Positions 26,401-34,742 of a stretch of 55,804 nt of DNA are shown in pieces (within the stretch, counting starts at the first letter, position 1; the number at the start of each line of letters is the position of its first letter). The notes under the pieces are model-generated. The model saw nothing but the letters and a program-made list of their open reading frames with translations. It had not been told where the DNA came from and did not search any database. The position numbers and the translations under genes are program-made. Location of the stretch: positions 1 to 55,804 of the forward strand of contig JAAYCT010000002.1 in assembly GCA_012729635.1 (NCBI GenBank). The letters run 5' to 3'. The DNA comes from Clostridiaceae bacterium. GTDB lineage: Bacteria; Bacillota; Clostridia; Saccharofermentanales; Saccharofermentanaceae.

Positions 26401-27471
26401 CTAGCTCATCTTCTTGACGGCTTCCCAAAGTCCCTGTAGATAATTCGAGCCGAGTGCCCGATCGTAAAGGCCGTAGCCCGGCCGGCCGGTCTCGTCCCAA
26501 ATCATCCGACCGTGATCGGGTCGGATATATCCGTCAAAGCCTGAATCAATCAGGGCCTTGACGATTTCAAACATGTCCAGATCACCGCAACCCGAAAGGT
26601 GTGCCGTCTCGTGGAAGTCGGTGGGACTTGTATGTTTGACATTACGAAGATGCGCGAAAGGAATTCTTCCTGCCGAGGCAAACTCCCGAATCATATTCGG
26701 AAGATCATTGGCAGAATCTGCTCCGAGACTTCCCGTGCAAAATGCGATGCCGTTATGCTTGCTCGGATGAAGAGACAGAAACCTTCGAATCGACGAAGCA
26801 TTGTTAATAATTTTCGGAAGACCGAAAATCGGCCAGGGAGGGTCATCCGAGTGAACGGCGAAATCGATCTCGTATTCATCCGCAAAAGGCATGACCGAAC
26901 GGATGAAATAGGCGATATTTTCGAAGTACTCGTCCACCGAAACGTTCCGGTAGAACTCGATATCCTCGGCCATCGCCGAAAATCGCTCCGGCTCCCATCC
27001 GGGAAGGGAAAATTGGTTGGAACCGTTGATCATCGAATGGGCCATCGTGTGCGGATCCAGCATCAGTATCTTATCGTGACGGTAAGACATCGCGGTGCTT
27101 CCGTCCGGAAGCGGTTCTGCCAAATCACTTCTGATCCAATCCATCACAGGCATGAAGTTATAACAAATACACCGGATGCCGACCTCGTGAAGATTTTTCA
27201 TCGTGGTGATGTAATTGGAAATATAAAGATCACGGGACGGAAGACCCTTCTTAATGTCCTCGTGGATATTTACACTCTCGATGACCTCCATTTCCAGTCC
27301 GGCCGAAGTAATCTGGTCACGAACGGCCAGAATCTGACCGGTCGGCCAAACGTCTCCGACGGGGATGTGAGGAAGGGCGGTTGCGACGCCGGTCACCCCG
27401 GGAATCTGCTTGATATGATGAAGCTGAACACTGTCATCACCATTGGGGAACCAGCGGAATATCATTTTCAT
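26401..27471 (-). CDS. uxuA: Mannonate dehydratase
   Basis: UxuA dehydrates D-mannonate to 2-keto-3-deoxygluconate, the substrate of KdgK. The protein starts MKMIFRWF, the standard UxuA N-terminus, at the ATG 27471 with GAGG upstream. An 18-codon longer frame would overlap the promoter. The 356-residue TIM-barrel protein shows IPGVTGVATALPHIPVGDVW, the metal-site segments DFAVHSDDPPWPIFGLP and IPFAHLRNVKHT, and IRPDHGRMIW near the end. With UxaC, UxuB, KdgK and Eda it completes the pathway within this window. The promoter carries CTAG-spaced operators. Confidence 0.95.
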   Translation of the reverse strand: MKMIFRWFPNGDDSVQLHHIKQIPGVTGVATALPHIPVGDVWPTGQILAVRDQITSAGLEMEVIESVNIHEDIKKGLPSRDLYISNYITTMKNLHEVGIRCICYNFMPVMDWIRSDLAEPLPDGSTAMSYRHDKILMLDPHTMAHSMINGSNQFSLPGWEPERFSAMAEDIEFYRNVSVDEYFENIAYFIRSVMPFADEYEIDFAVHSDDPPWPIFGLPKIINNASSIRRFLSLHPSKHNGIAFCTGSLGADSANDLPNMIREFASAGRIPFAHLRNVKHTSPTDFHETAHLSGCGDLDMFEIVKALIDSGFDGYIRPDHGRMIWDETGRPGYGLYDRALGSNYLQGLWEAVKKMS

Positions 27472-27509
27472 GTTTATCGGCCTCGCGTGGCATTCTATAC
27501 TTGATAAAA

Positions 27510-27540
27510 CTAGTATACTAGACAACTAGAATAGCGTCAA
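27510..27540 (-). promoter_or_regulatory. uxuA promoter with CTAG-N4-CTAG operators
   Basis: On the minus strand TTGACG (complement of 27535-27540) and TATACT (complement of 27512-27517) are 17 bp apart. The palindrome CTAGTATACTAG (27510-27521) covers the -10 box. A second copy, CTAGACAACTAG (27518-27529), overlaps it, so CTAG recurs every eight bases at 27510, 27518 and 27526. This is a clear repressor-type arrangement; the regulator is not in the window. Confidence 0.75.
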
Positions 27541-27578
27541 TAAGAGAAAGAGGAAATTTGGACAGGATAACCAAACTT

Positions 27579-27935
27579 CTATTTCGTTGGAGGAGGGGTA
27601 CGACCGGACTGCAGTTTGTTGAGAATATAGGGGATAAATGCGGTAAATCCGATCATATACGTCGCCTGCCAGAGAGATTGAATCAGAATCATGCTTTCTT
27701 CGAATTGATCTTCTTTCATCGGAAAATAATTCGCGGCAAAACGGAAGAGTGCAAAGAACAGGATCCCGATAAGGATGAGACGAGTACTTTTTTTTATTAT
27801 ATCGGGGGGGATGGTTTGTGCCGAATTGTCTTTGTCTAATTTTTTCAACGCCATCCTCAGACCGATAAAGATGAAGACAACGGAGGAGATCGCGGCGATG
27901 ATTTGAACGACGGACAGAATAATTTCCGGAGTCAT
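27579..27935 (-). CDS. Small membrane protein of unknown function
   Basis: A 118-residue protein with three predicted helices (about residues 5-27, 50-67 and 83-105) and a basic loop RMALKKLDKDN. I do not recognise a family. Its start overlaps the stop of the DUF624 gene by four bases, so the two are coupled. Sitting between uxuA and the esterase gene suggests a role around sugar uptake, but nothing in its sequence proves that. Confidence 0.7.
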   Translation of the reverse strand: MTPEIILSVVQIIAAISSVVFIFIGLRMALKKLDKDNSAQTIPPDIIKKSTRLILIGILFFALFRFAANYFPMKEDQFEESMILIQSLWQATYMIGFTAFIPYILNKLQSGRTPPPTK

Positions 27936-28681
27936 TTGGGTTCCTCGCTTTCGGAAAGATTGGAATCGATTTGGCGCTTGCTTGAATTTTCCAATCCCAA
28001 ATCATATTCTTCACATTCTTCCTCGGTTTGATCGGAGTTATCGCTCATTTCATTATAGCCCTCCTCTTTGTCGGGTTGTAAGGAAATGTTAAAATCCCGT
28101 TCAATCCATTTCGAGCACAGATAGGCACCGGTAACGGGAACAAGAAGCACGGAAGGGGGAAAAACAATCATTACGCCTGCGCAAACCGCGGCAATCAGGA
28201 GAAGACCGAGCGTATGAACCGGATGCATGATTGAAAAAACCGCACTGTGCTTCATTGTTGTAAGAATTGTGTTTGTGAATCGTGATAAATATGCGAAAAC
28301 GTAGGGCAAAGAAAATATAATCGGAAGAAGCAAAACGTATGCAACCTGCTCGTAAAATGCAGGAAGCGTAAATTCGCCGAGACCGTTTCTGGCGATATAG
28401 ATATCGAAAGCGATGATTCCGCCGTATATGAGGTATATCAGGGTCAGAATCGTACCTTGTCGGAGATTCATCCGCAGAGATCGCAAGAAGTCTTTTCCGG
28501 GGGTTCGTGATTCATGACAGAAACGCCGTGTCGTTGCGTGATATAGCGCGGCGGTCGAGGCTCCGATCGTAACAATCGGCAGGGAAAAAAGAACCCAGAG
28601 CAGGCTTAGGATGATCAGGTCGCCGAGCTTGTCTCCCAGTGAATAGAATTTACTTTGTGTGAGTCTGTCGTAAAGGGACAT
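27932..28681 (-). CDS. DUF624 (YesL-family) membrane protein
   Basis: A 249-residue protein with five to six helices. It starts with YDRLTQSKFYSLGDKLGDLI and contains SLPIVTIGASTAALYHATTR, both typical of the YesL/DUF624 family. These genes sit next to LplBC-type sugar importers in many Bacillota, including the rhamnogalacturonan locus of Bacillus subtilis, but the function is unknown. The hydrophilic acidic C-terminus (about 45 residues) is unusual in length. It heads a two-gene operon with the 118-residue membrane protein, behind a good promoter. Confidence 0.85.
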   Translation of the reverse strand: MSLYDRLTQSKFYSLGDKLGDLIILSLLWVLFSLPIVTIGASTAALYHATTRRFCHESRTPGKDFLRSLRMNLRQGTILTLIYLIYGGIIAFDIYIARNGLGEFTLPAFYEQVAYVLLLPIIFSLPYVFAYLSRFTNTILTTMKHSAVFSIMHPVHTLGLLLIAAVCAGVMIVFPPSVLLVPVTGAYLCSKWIERDFNISLQPDKEEGYNEMSDNSDQTEEECEEYDLGLENSSKRQIDSNLSESEEPK

Positions 28682-28728
28682 AGTGCCTCATTCCGGTGCA
28701 TGTGTCTGAAGTTTTCATGTTCCGGCTT

Positions 28729-28802
28729 AGTATAGACGCTTGAAAAAAGCAAGTCAACATCGTAAGAACCGACGATTTCCGTTCGAAAGAATATGCTATA
28801 AT
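28729..28802. promoter_or_regulatory. Divergent promoters of the DUF624 and acetylesterase genes
   Basis: Minus strand: TTGACT (complement of 28752-28757) and TATACT (complement of 28729-28734), 17 bp apart, drive the DUF624 gene. Plus strand: an extended -10, TGCTATAAT at 28794-28802, lacks a good -35 and likely drives the esterase gene. No full CTAG-N4-CTAG site is present here. Confidence 0.6.
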
Positions 28803-28860
28803 GACGCCGAAACCGGTCAGACAAAATACATAATAACCGCCGAAAGGTTTGTGCTTGAAA

Positions 28861-30402
28861 ATGAATGTATATACAAGACTTTCCGGAATATTTGGAAACG
28901 GAATGATTTTGCAGCGAAATGCAATGAACATCATTACCGGTACGGACCCGCTTGCGGAAAAAGTAACGGCGGAAATGGATGGAGTTGTTTTTGAGGCTGA
29001 AGTTGCGGACGGAAGCTTTTCGCTCGAAATACCGGCGCATCGGGCCGACATGGGTGTAACAATCAAAATATCGGGATCGGAACAAATCGTATTGGAAGAT
29101 ATTTGTTTCGGCGATGTTTTTATGCTCAGCGGTCAGTCCAATATGGAACTGCCTCTTTCCAGGGTGAAGGATGTATCCGCAGAGGAGATCGATGAAGCAT
29201 TCTTTCCCTATATACGCCAGTATCGATTAACCGCCTCCTATATATTCGACGAAGACATCGAAGTTGCTTTGCCATCCGCGCCCTGGACCAAGGCGGTTCG
29301 CGGTGAAATCGAAGAAATGAGTGCCGCCGGATTCTTTTTTGCGAAATCTATTTATGAGAAGTATAAGGTGCCGATCGGATTAATCTTGAACGCACAAGGC
29401 GGATCATCCGTTGAGGCATGGATGCCGATGGGTGTACTTGATCGGTTCGGCGACTATCACGACCGGATCGAGCCTTTTTTAGAGGATGGTGCACTGGATG
29501 AATTTCTGAAAAATCGAGAGAAACGAATAGGGGAATGGTACGAAACGATCCGGGCAGAAGACAGTCTTCGCTTTTCGAAGGAAATGCCGGAGTACGTCGA
29601 GCCGATTCTTTTGCCTGCTCTGTTTCCCGTCTCCGCAGACGATCGGTTTTCGGGCAGCGTATGGTTTTATAGGGACTTTATCCTCGAAAAAGATCCATCC
29701 GGACCGGGCTTCCTTTATCTCGGAGAATTGATTGATTCGGATGAGACGTATATCAACGGTGTATGGGTTGGACAGACAGAGTACCGGTATCCGCCGAGAA
29801 AGTATTCTTTTGATGCGTCCGTATTGAAAAAAGGAAGGAACCGATTGGCGGTTCGTTTGGTTATTCAATACGGAAGAGGCGGGTTTATTCCCGAGCATCC
29901 GTATTTTCTGGAAACGAGCGACGAGCATGTGGAGCTTTCGGGACGGTGGGCCTTTGCTGTTGAAAAAATTGCTCAAAGAGACGCAGTGGAAGGGTTTTTG
30001 GCACAAAAATTACCCTCGGGCCTTTTCCGCGCGGCAATCCTCCCCCTCCGCGGACTTTCGATGAAGGGTGTTCTGTGGTATCAGGGAGAGTCGAATTCCG
30101 GAGAGCCGGAGCGATACGATGAAAAATTCGACTCGATGATGACCGCATGGCGCACCGCTCTCGAACAGGAGCTGCCTGTGATATGTGTTGAATTGGCCGA
30201 TTATATCGACCCGATCAACGGGACCGAACCCGGTTGGGCAGAAATTCAGCGAATGCAACGTCATGCTCCCCAACGTACGGAACGCTGCGCCGTAGTATCT
30301 GCGAAGGATCTCGGAGCTCCGTTCGAGTTGCATCCGCAACGAAAGAGAGAATTGGGTCAAAGACTTGCGGAAAAAGCGATGGAAATGATCTTCGATCGAT
30401 AA
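28861..30402 (+). CDS. SASA/SGNH-type carbohydrate acetylesterase
   Basis: This 513-residue protein resembles the sialate O-acetylesterase (SASA) family. The catalytic serine block is DVFMLSGQSNMELP, and GVLWYQGESN is the conserved second block. The histidine is probably in FELHPQRKREL near the C-terminus. A beta-sandwich of the GH2-like kind is inserted (about residues 265-360, with SVWFYRDFIL). There is no signal peptide, so deacetylation is intracellular. In this locus the likely substrates are acetylated xylo-oligosaccharides rather than sialic acid; this is inference from the GH115 and uronate genes. The start is uncertain: ATG 28861 is 13 bases from AAAGG, while a TTG at 28855 is closer. 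Confidence 0.8.
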   Translation: MNVYTRLSGIFGNGMILQRNAMNIITGTDPLAEKVTAEMDGVVFEAEVADGSFSLEIPAHRADMGVTIKISGSEQIVLEDICFGDVFMLSGQSNMELPLSRVKDVSAEEIDEAFFPYIRQYRLTASYIFDEDIEVALPSAPWTKAVRGEIEEMSAAGFFFAKSIYEKYKVPIGLILNAQGGSSVEAWMPMGVLDRFGDYHDRIEPFLEDGALDEFLKNREKRIGEWYETIRAEDSLRFSKEMPEYVEPILLPALFPVSADDRFSGSVWFYRDFILEKDPSGPGFLYLGELIDSDETYINGVWVGQTEYRYPPRKYSFDASVLKKGRNRLAVRLVIQYGRGGFIPEHPYFLETSDEHVELSGRWAFAVEKIAQRDAVEGFLAQKLPSGLFRAAILPLRGLSMKGVLWYQGESNSGEPERYDEKFDSMMTAWRTALEQELPVICVELADYIDPINGTEPGWAEIQRMQRHAPQRTERCAVVSAKDLGAPFELHPQRKRELGQRLAEKAMEMIFDR

Positions 30403-30585
30403 CGGACTCCGGATCGGGTTGCCCGTTGAATAACCGGCAAACGAAACTCGATATGGGCGCGATTTAGAAACTTCATTAATCGTTTCGCTTTCTTATCAAA
30501 CTTTATGTACTTCTTCACCCGGAAAAAAAAGAACGTTTTTTGTGCATAATGACGACGCAGAACGGTGAAAACCCTCTGCGCGCCA

Positions 30586-30646
30586 TTGACAGCGCACGAA
30601 AGAGATGATAATCTGTGCATATCAGTCAACTAGCATACAAGTATGC
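30586..30646 (+). promoter_or_regulatory. Promoter and operator of the sugar ABC transporter operon
   Basis: TTGACA (30586-30591) and TAATCT (30609-30614) are 17 bp apart. Just downstream, GCATACAAGTATGC (30633-30646) is a palindrome, and it overlaps CTAGCATACAAG (30630-30641). That sequence differs by one base from the CTAG-N4-CTAG pattern at the eda/uxaC and uxuA promoters. The preceding 183 bp after the esterase gene show nothing else. Confidence 0.65.
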
Positions 30647-30705
30647 GATCGAGTCATGGAAGTATGCGGGATGACACCCATTACCGGATTGCAAGCGAGA
30701 AAGAA

Positions 30706-31695
30706 ATGAGCAAAAAAGAGCAGAAACCAGCCGAAACCATCATTGAGATTCAAGATATGCTTCCGGGCGGACAGGATGCTCGCAAACGACGCAGGCGGTC
30801 GATGCATTTTCGCAGAAACTGGGAGTTTTATGTGATGATGTTGGTTCCGCTCGTATTTTTCGTGGTTATTCGGTATGTTCCGATGGCCGGAAACATCATC
30901 GCGTTTCGCAGATACTATCCCGGTGCGAGCATTTTCGGCTCGGAGAACAGCGGATTGAAATACTTCAAAATGTTTATCGGACAACCCACATTTTGGCGCG
31001 CGTTCTTCAATACGCTGACACTGAATATTTCTTATCTCGTTGTTCGTTTCCCGCTTACATTGATTTTTGCCTTACTGCTGAACGAAATTCGAACCTTGCG
31101 TTGGAAAAAATTCGTACAAACCGTTTCCTATTTGCCGCACTTCATATCGACCGTTATCGTGGCGGGTATGATTATTCAATTTGTCTCTTTGGGGGGACCG
31201 GTCAACCAGATTCTTCAATATTTCGGCAAGGATACCGTGCACTTTATTATCGAACCGTCGTGGTTTGTGACGATTTTTGTTACTTCCGGTCTCTGGCAAA
31301 GCTTGGGGTGGGGTACGATTTTGTATCTTGCTTCCATGGCGCACATCAATCCGAATCTGTATGAGGCAGCGGAGGTGGACGGAGCGACTCATTTACAGCG
31401 GGTGCTTCACGTGACCATCCCCTGTATTTTGCCGACGATCGCAACCCTTTTTATATTGGATATCGGCGGACTGGTCGGATCCGGAATGGCTTTTGAAAAA
31501 GTATTCCTTATCCAAAATCCCATGACGGAAGAGGTCTCTGAAATTTTGTCGACCTATGTCTACAAAATGGGTATCAAACAGAATCTGTACAGTTACGCTA
31601 CGGCAATCGGTCTTTTTGAGGGGGTCATCAACCTGATCCTTCTGACGATAGCGAATAAAACAGTGAAATGGTTAACGGGTACGTCGTTATGGTGA
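30706..31695 (+). CDS. LplB-type sugar ABC transporter permease
   Basis: A 329-residue inner-membrane subunit with six helices, of the carbohydrate-uptake-1 class. The EAA loop that contacts the ATPase reads LYEAAEVDGATHLQRVLHVT. The N-terminal YVMMLVPLVFFVVIRYVPMA is typical of LplB/YtcQ-linked permeases that import oligosaccharides. I set the start at the ATG 30706 because the longer frame begins inside the operator. The ribosome site (GAGAAAG) is weak. It is the first gene of the transporter operon. No MsmK-type ATPase is encoded in the window, so a shared one elsewhere is likely. Confidence 0.88.
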   Translation: MSKKEQKPAETIIEIQDMLPGGQDARKRRRRSMHFRRNWEFYVMMLVPLVFFVVIRYVPMAGNIIAFRRYYPGASIFGSENSGLKYFKMFIGQPTFWRAFFNTLTLNISYLVVRFPLTLIFALLLNEIRTLRWKKFVQTVSYLPHFISTVIVAGMIIQFVSLGGPVNQILQYFGKDTVHFIIEPSWFVTIFVTSGLWQSLGWGTILYLASMAHINPNLYEAAEVDGATHLQRVLHVTIPCILPTIATLFILDIGGLVGSGMAFEKVFLIQNPMTEEVSEILSTYVYKMGIKQNLYSYATAIGLFEGVINLILLTIANKTVKWLTGTSLW

Positions 31696-32756
31696 AGAAC
31701 GAGAAACAAGAAAAACCGGTCATAAACGAGGATGATATGATCGAAAATGAGCGCAAAAGAAAGGCCGTGGAAAGTAAGGATGCGGCACTTCACTATCGCG
31801 ATAGTTTTACGAGCAAAGCGATCATCAAAGGAAATGAAAACATAAAAATTAAAACTGCGGACGAGTTGGTGATTCGCAAATGGAATAAGAGGGAGTCTCT
31901 CGGTTACCGGGTATTTCGTGTCTTCAACCTCTTCTTTATGATTCTTATTTCGGCTGCCACTTTGTACCCCTTTTTGTATTTGGTCGCTCAGTCGTTTTCT
32001 TCGGAAGCCGCGATTGTCAGCGGAAGCGTTACGATTTTTCCGATCGGATTCAACATTACGACCTATATTTCCGTTTTGAGCAAAGGAGAGTTTTTGCTCT
32101 ATTACCGAAATACGATTTTCTATACCTTGGTCGGTACGACCAGCTCACTGTTTCTCAGTGCCCTTCTTGCGTACCCTCTTTCGAAATCGCATCTTAAGGC
32201 GAATAAATTCATCGCTCCGTTTGTTATTTTTACCATGTATTTCGGAGGCGGCATGATTCCGACCTTTGTCTTGATCGCCCGTGGGTTAAATCTATGGCAT
32301 AAATGGCCGGCATTTATTATTCCGGCATTGATTTCCACCTATTATGTTTTGCTGATGCGCGCTTTTTTCATAGGTTCTCCGCATGAGCTGGAAGAGGCGG
32401 GAGAACTCGACGGATTGTCTCAGTTCGGAGTATTTTTTCGAATCGTGCTTCCGCTTTCAAAGCCGATTATGGCAACAATGACCTTATTCTATGCCGTATC
32501 TTACTGGAATAACTGGTGGAATGCGTTTTTGTATTTGGAAAAGAAGGATTGGCCGGTTGCCTATTATTTGAGAACCATTATTTCGTATGCGGCGACTTCG
32601 AACGATCCCGGGGATGTCAGTGCCGAAAAGATGCAGGTTGCGGCGAACATCAAATCGACCGCGATGGTATTGATGGCGCTACCCATAATCTGTGCGTATC
32701 CGTTGGTTCAACGGTATTACGTTCAGGGTATGATGCTCGGCGGAGTGAAAGAATAA
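31689..32756 (+). CDS. LplC-type sugar ABC transporter permease
   Basis: The second permease, about 355 residues with six helices. The EAA loop is ELEEAGELDGLSQFGVFFRI, and QRYYVQGMMLGGVKE is the family's usual C-terminus. It has an unusually long charged N-terminal extension of about 65 residues before NKRESLGYRVFRVFN. The start at 31689 overlaps the first permease's stop and would be coupled. An ATG at 31737 with GAGG five bases upstream is an alternative and would shorten the extension. Confidence 0.85.
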   Translation: MVKNEKQEKPVINEDDMIENERKRKAVESKDAALHYRDSFTSKAIIKGNENIKIKTADELVIRKWNKRESLGYRVFRVFNLFFMILISAATLYPFLYLVAQSFSSEAAIVSGSVTIFPIGFNITTYISVLSKGEFLLYYRNTIFYTLVGTTSSLFLSALLAYPLSKSHLKANKFIAPFVIFTMYFGGGMIPTFVLIARGLNLWHKWPAFIIPALISTYYVLLMRAFFIGSPHELEEAGELDGLSQFGVFFRIVLPLSKPIMATMTLFYAVSYWNNWWNAFLYLEKKDWPVAYYLRTIISYAATSNDPGDVSAEKMQVAANIKSTAMVLMALPIICAYPLVQRYYVQGMMLGGVKE

Positions 32757-32893
32757 CCGGAAATTACACGGACAATACGACGGAATCAGATTGGCTCGAA
32801 AACGAGCGAAAAGGAATGCTCACGGTTCGATATCATCCAATACTCGGACCGGTGCAGATAAAGAGAAGAAAGAGCAAAACAGGAGGTATGATT

Positions 32894-34636
32894 ATGTTTA
32901 AGAAGCTACTATGTGTACTCCTTGCGGTTATGATGCTTTTAAGCCTGACGGCTTGTAAAACAGATCCGCAGGAAAGTGAGACACAAGCGACGACCACCGG
33001 TTCAGCCGGTGAAACCACGGCAGCGCCGACCGAGGCGAATCTTCCGTATGAGTTTGGTCTGGGGACAACATTCAGAGCGAATGATCCCGTAACGTATTCC
33101 ATGTTTCTGCAGGATGCCAGCTGGTATGCCATGGTGGACACATGGGAGACCGAGGGCGTTTTCAAGAAGATTTTCGACTTGACGAATGTCAAACTCGACG
33201 TCACCAAGTATGACTGGGGCGATTATTCGGAAGGCATCAAGTTGGCGATTGCCGCCGGTCAGGGCACGTACATTATTCCGAAGATTTACGACGAAAGTGC
33301 GTATGTCGGAGGCGGAGCCGTTCTTCCCGTGTCGGATTATGTGCAGTACATGCCGTATTACACGGACTTTGTTGAGAAGTATAACATGCAGGCAGACTTG
33401 GAGACCATCACTCAGGCTGACGGCAAGTATTACCGTTTGCCCGGTATGCTCGAGGCGCCGATGCAGGATTACACCCTGATGGTTCGCAGTGATATTTTCA
33501 AGGCTGCGGGATATGACATCAAGGAACTCGAAAAAGATTGGACCTGGGAATCATTGTGCGACGTTCTTAAGGGTGTCAAGGCGTATATGGTTCAAGAGGG
33601 TATGATCAAAGAAACCGATTATGTCTGGTCTGACCTCTGGGCAGGACAGGAATCCGGACAAGGAACCGGCGGAAACCTTCTGAAGTTGATCGGTGCATCA
33701 TACGGCGTTCCTGCCGGGTGGGCTTCCGGAAACGGTATGGAATTTGATGAAGAAAAAGATGAATGGTATTTCGCTCCGATTTCTGATGACTACAGGGAAT
33801 TTGTAACGGTAGTCAACCGTTTCATCAAAGAGGGTGTTCTGGATCCCGAAACCTTCACACAAATGGATGCGGACGCTACCGGGAAGTTCTATCGCGGCGA
33901 GACGGCCATCATCAGCGTGAACCGTTCTCAGATTTCGACGTGGAGACAGGGTCTGGATGAAATTCTCGGAGAAGGCAATCATGAGACCTATGTAACCGTT
34001 TATCCGAAGGGAAATAACCCCTATATTGCGGAAAGAAACCGTTTGGAGAACGGAGTCATGATTTCCACAAACGCCTTGAATGATTTGGGCGAAGACGGAG
34101 TCATCCAACTCTTCCGTTTTGTGGACTGGCTGTTCTACTCTCCCGAAGCCTATACCCTGATTAAATGGGGCGTCGAGGGAGAAACCTTCGAATATGTTGA
34201 CGATCCGGTCACCGGCGGACAAGTGAAAAAATTGTTGCCCGGATTCAAGTGCGGCGGACTCGGAATCGGTGGAGCCGAGGAAGATGTTGACATTCGTCTC
34301 CAGTGGGGCTATGCGGGAGGAAACTTCTGGTATGGCGGAACCGTTGCCGAGATGGCGGACAATTTTACTCCCGAACTGATCGAATTCTATGACAGACTCT
34401 CACAATATCGTGAGCTGGCTCCCGCAAATCCTCCGGTCAAGGCCGATAGTGAGGAACAGGAGATGCTCGCCATGATTCAGGCGCCTCTGATGCAGGAGGT
34501 CGCGAAGTGGACACTCAACTTCGTGTTGGGTCAAACGGAAATCAATGACGAGAATTGGACTGAGTATGTAAATGCATGCAGGACCTTGAATTGCGAAAGC
34601 TATGTGTACATTACCAATGACATCTACAAAGGCTGA
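32894..34636 (+). CDS. Sugar-binding lipoprotein of the ABC transporter
   Basis: A 580-residue extracellular solute-binding protein. The ATG at 32894 is preceded by AGGAGG at 32881-32886. A lipoprotein signal with lipobox LSLTAC is followed by a Thr/Ala-rich linker. The large size (typical maltose binders are about 400) matches the LplA/YtcQ-like class used by LplBC systems for oligosaccharides. Tryptophan-rich stretches such as EKDWTWESLCDVL may line the sugar site. It follows the permeases by 137 bp and is followed by the GH115 gene after a hairpin, so the natural cargo is likely a glucuronic-acid-decorated oligosaccharide. Confidence 0.9.
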   Translation: MFKKLLCVLLAVMMLLSLTACKTDPQESETQATTTGSAGETTAAPTEANLPYEFGLGTTFRANDPVTYSMFLQDASWYAMVDTWETEGVFKKIFDLTNVKLDVTKYDWGDYSEGIKLAIAAGQGTYIIPKIYDESAYVGGGAVLPVSDYVQYMPYYTDFVEKYNMQADLETITQADGKYYRLPGMLEAPMQDYTLMVRSDIFKAAGYDIKELEKDWTWESLCDVLKGVKAYMVQEGMIKETDYVWSDLWAGQESGQGTGGNLLKLIGASYGVPAGWASGNGMEFDEEKDEWYFAPISDDYREFVTVVNRFIKEGVLDPETFTQMDADATGKFYRGETAIISVNRSQISTWRQGLDEILGEGNHETYVTVYPKGNNPYIAERNRLENGVMISTNALNDLGEDGVIQLFRFVDWLFYSPEAYTLIKWGVEGETFEYVDDPVTGGQVKKLLPGFKCGGLGIGGAEEDVDIRLQWGYAGGNFWYGGTVAEMADNFTPELIEFYDRLSQYRELAPANPPVKADSEEQEMLAMIQAPLMQEVAKWTLNFVLGQTEINDENWTEYVNACRTLNCESYVYITNDIYKG

Positions 34637-34684
34637 TTTGTCGAGGATGCTCATGTTACAATGAGTGTATCGGAGCAATGAAAA

Positions 34685-34715
34685 ATCGAGGGCGCTCAGC
34701 GATGGGCGCCCCGAT
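34685..34715 (+). terminator. Intergenic hairpin between binding-protein and GH115 genes
   Basis: ATCG (34685-34688) and GGGCGC (34690-34695) pair with GCGCCC (34706-34711) and CGAT (34712-34715). AATTTTCC follows, a poor U-tract. Such a structure could protect the abundant binding-protein message while allowing partial read-through into GH115. Confidence 0.5.
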
Positions 34716-34742
34716 AATTTTCCGGAAAAACGGAGGACAAAC

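Noticed and set aside
26599-27504. 301-codon plus-strand frame opposite uxuA
   Set aside because: UxuA on the minus strand is unmistakable; the opposite frame is a compositional shadow.
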